Shown here: piece by piece, positions 6,564-6,669 of the stretch
Layout: every line of letters begins with the position of its first letter
How positions within the stretch are numbered: position 1 is the stretch's first letter
Source: Bacteroidota bacterium
GTDB taxonomy: Bacteria > Bacteroidota > Bacteroidia > Chitinophagales > Chitinophagaceae
Assembly (NCBI GenBank): GCA_947461985.1
Contig: CANHNT010000112.1
Location: forward strand, 1 to 6,669
Reading direction: 5' to 3'
Length of the DNA stretch: 6,669 bases
The notes under the pieces: generated by a model
What the model was told of the DNA's origin: nothing
Seen by the model: the letters and a program-made list of their open reading frames with translations, nothing else
The model's database searches: none
Translations under genes and position numbers: made by a program

Positions 6564-6571
6564 TATCTTCG
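6564..6571 (+). promoter_or_regulatory. Predicted -7 box (TATCTTCG) of the gene at 6588
   Basis: TATCTTCG matches TAnnTTTG with one C for T, the same variant seen at mscL, and lies 16 bases before the ATG. The nearest TTG (6536-6538) is 25 bases upstream, a little beyond the usual spacing, and falls in the T tract of the preceding terminator. Confidence 0.45.
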
Positions 6572-6587
6572 CTAAAATTTTTTCATC

Positions 6588-6669
6588 ATGGCAAAAACAT
6601 TCGGAAAAGAAACTTATTTATATTGGTACGAAACCATGTTGCTTCAACGACGTTTTGAAGAAAAAACAG
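6588..6669 (+). CDS. pdhA: Pyruvate dehydrogenase E1 component, alpha subunit (partial, continues off the right edge)
   Basis: The 27 visible codons read MAKTFGKETYLYWYETMLL followed by QRRFEEKT. The pattern K-E-x-Y-x-x-W-Y-E-x-M-L-L-x-R-R-F-E-E-K is the conserved first helix of the E1 alpha subunit in Bacteroidota. There E1 alpha pairs with E1 beta to bind thiamine diphosphate and decarboxylate pyruvate as the first step to acetyl-CoA in the cytoplasm. A closely related branched-chain 2-oxo acid dehydrogenase alpha subunit cannot be excluded from so short a fragment. The thiamine diphosphate motif would lie beyond the window. The start is supported by the promoter box 16 bases upstream and the clean break after the terminator at 6507-6537. 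Confidence 0.8.
   Translation, partial: MAKTFGKETYLYWYETMLLQRRFEEKT

Overview
The window reads as a chromosomal stretch from a low-GC member of the phylum Bacteroidota. The evidence is a small protein with a type IX secretion (T9SS) C-terminal sorting domain, a DUF3078-type outer-membrane protein, start codons that lack Shine-Dalgarno sequences and sit behind A-rich leaders, and promoter -7 boxes of the TAnnTTTG/TAnnTTCG type that is characteristic of this phylum. I cannot fix the genus. There are no rRNA or tRNA genes, insertion sequences, CRISPR arrays or phage structural genes.

Left part, read leftwards (1-3316). A promoter at about 3290-3316 drives a two-gene operon. First comes a 164-residue exported protein ending in a T9SS type A sorting domain. 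After an 18-bp gap comes an 835-residue exported protein built like a Bacteroidota 'tail-fibre-like' surface fibre: an N-terminal module, four GIGTTSP-type repeats, a glycine/tyrosine-rich repeat stalk and a conserved C-terminal domain. A hairpin terminator (157-189) ends the operon. Beyond it lies the start of another leftward gene, of which only 12 codons are visible. The promoter of that gene shares 20 of 23 positions with the operon promoter and abuts a perfect 14-bp-arm inverted repeat at 84-115.

Right part, read rightwards (3394-6669). A divergent gene encodes a 501-residue, helix-rich cytoplasmic protein that resembles an uncharacterised Bacteroidota family beginning with a K-S-E-(K/R)-x-(Y/F)-F motif. 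It is followed by mscL (mechanosensitive channel, with the best promoter in the window), a clear terminator, a 313-residue DUF3078 outer-membrane beta-barrel protein, a second clear terminator, and the first 27 codons of a gene that looks like the pyruvate dehydrogenase E1 alpha subunit.

Working together: the left operon is most simply a cell-surface or secreted pair, with a small T9SS cargo next to a long fibre. The right-hand genes look like separate housekeeping or envelope units rather than one pathway. The most interesting points are the fibre/T9SS pair, the promoter box shared by two leftward exported-protein genes, and the large palindrome beside one of those promoters.
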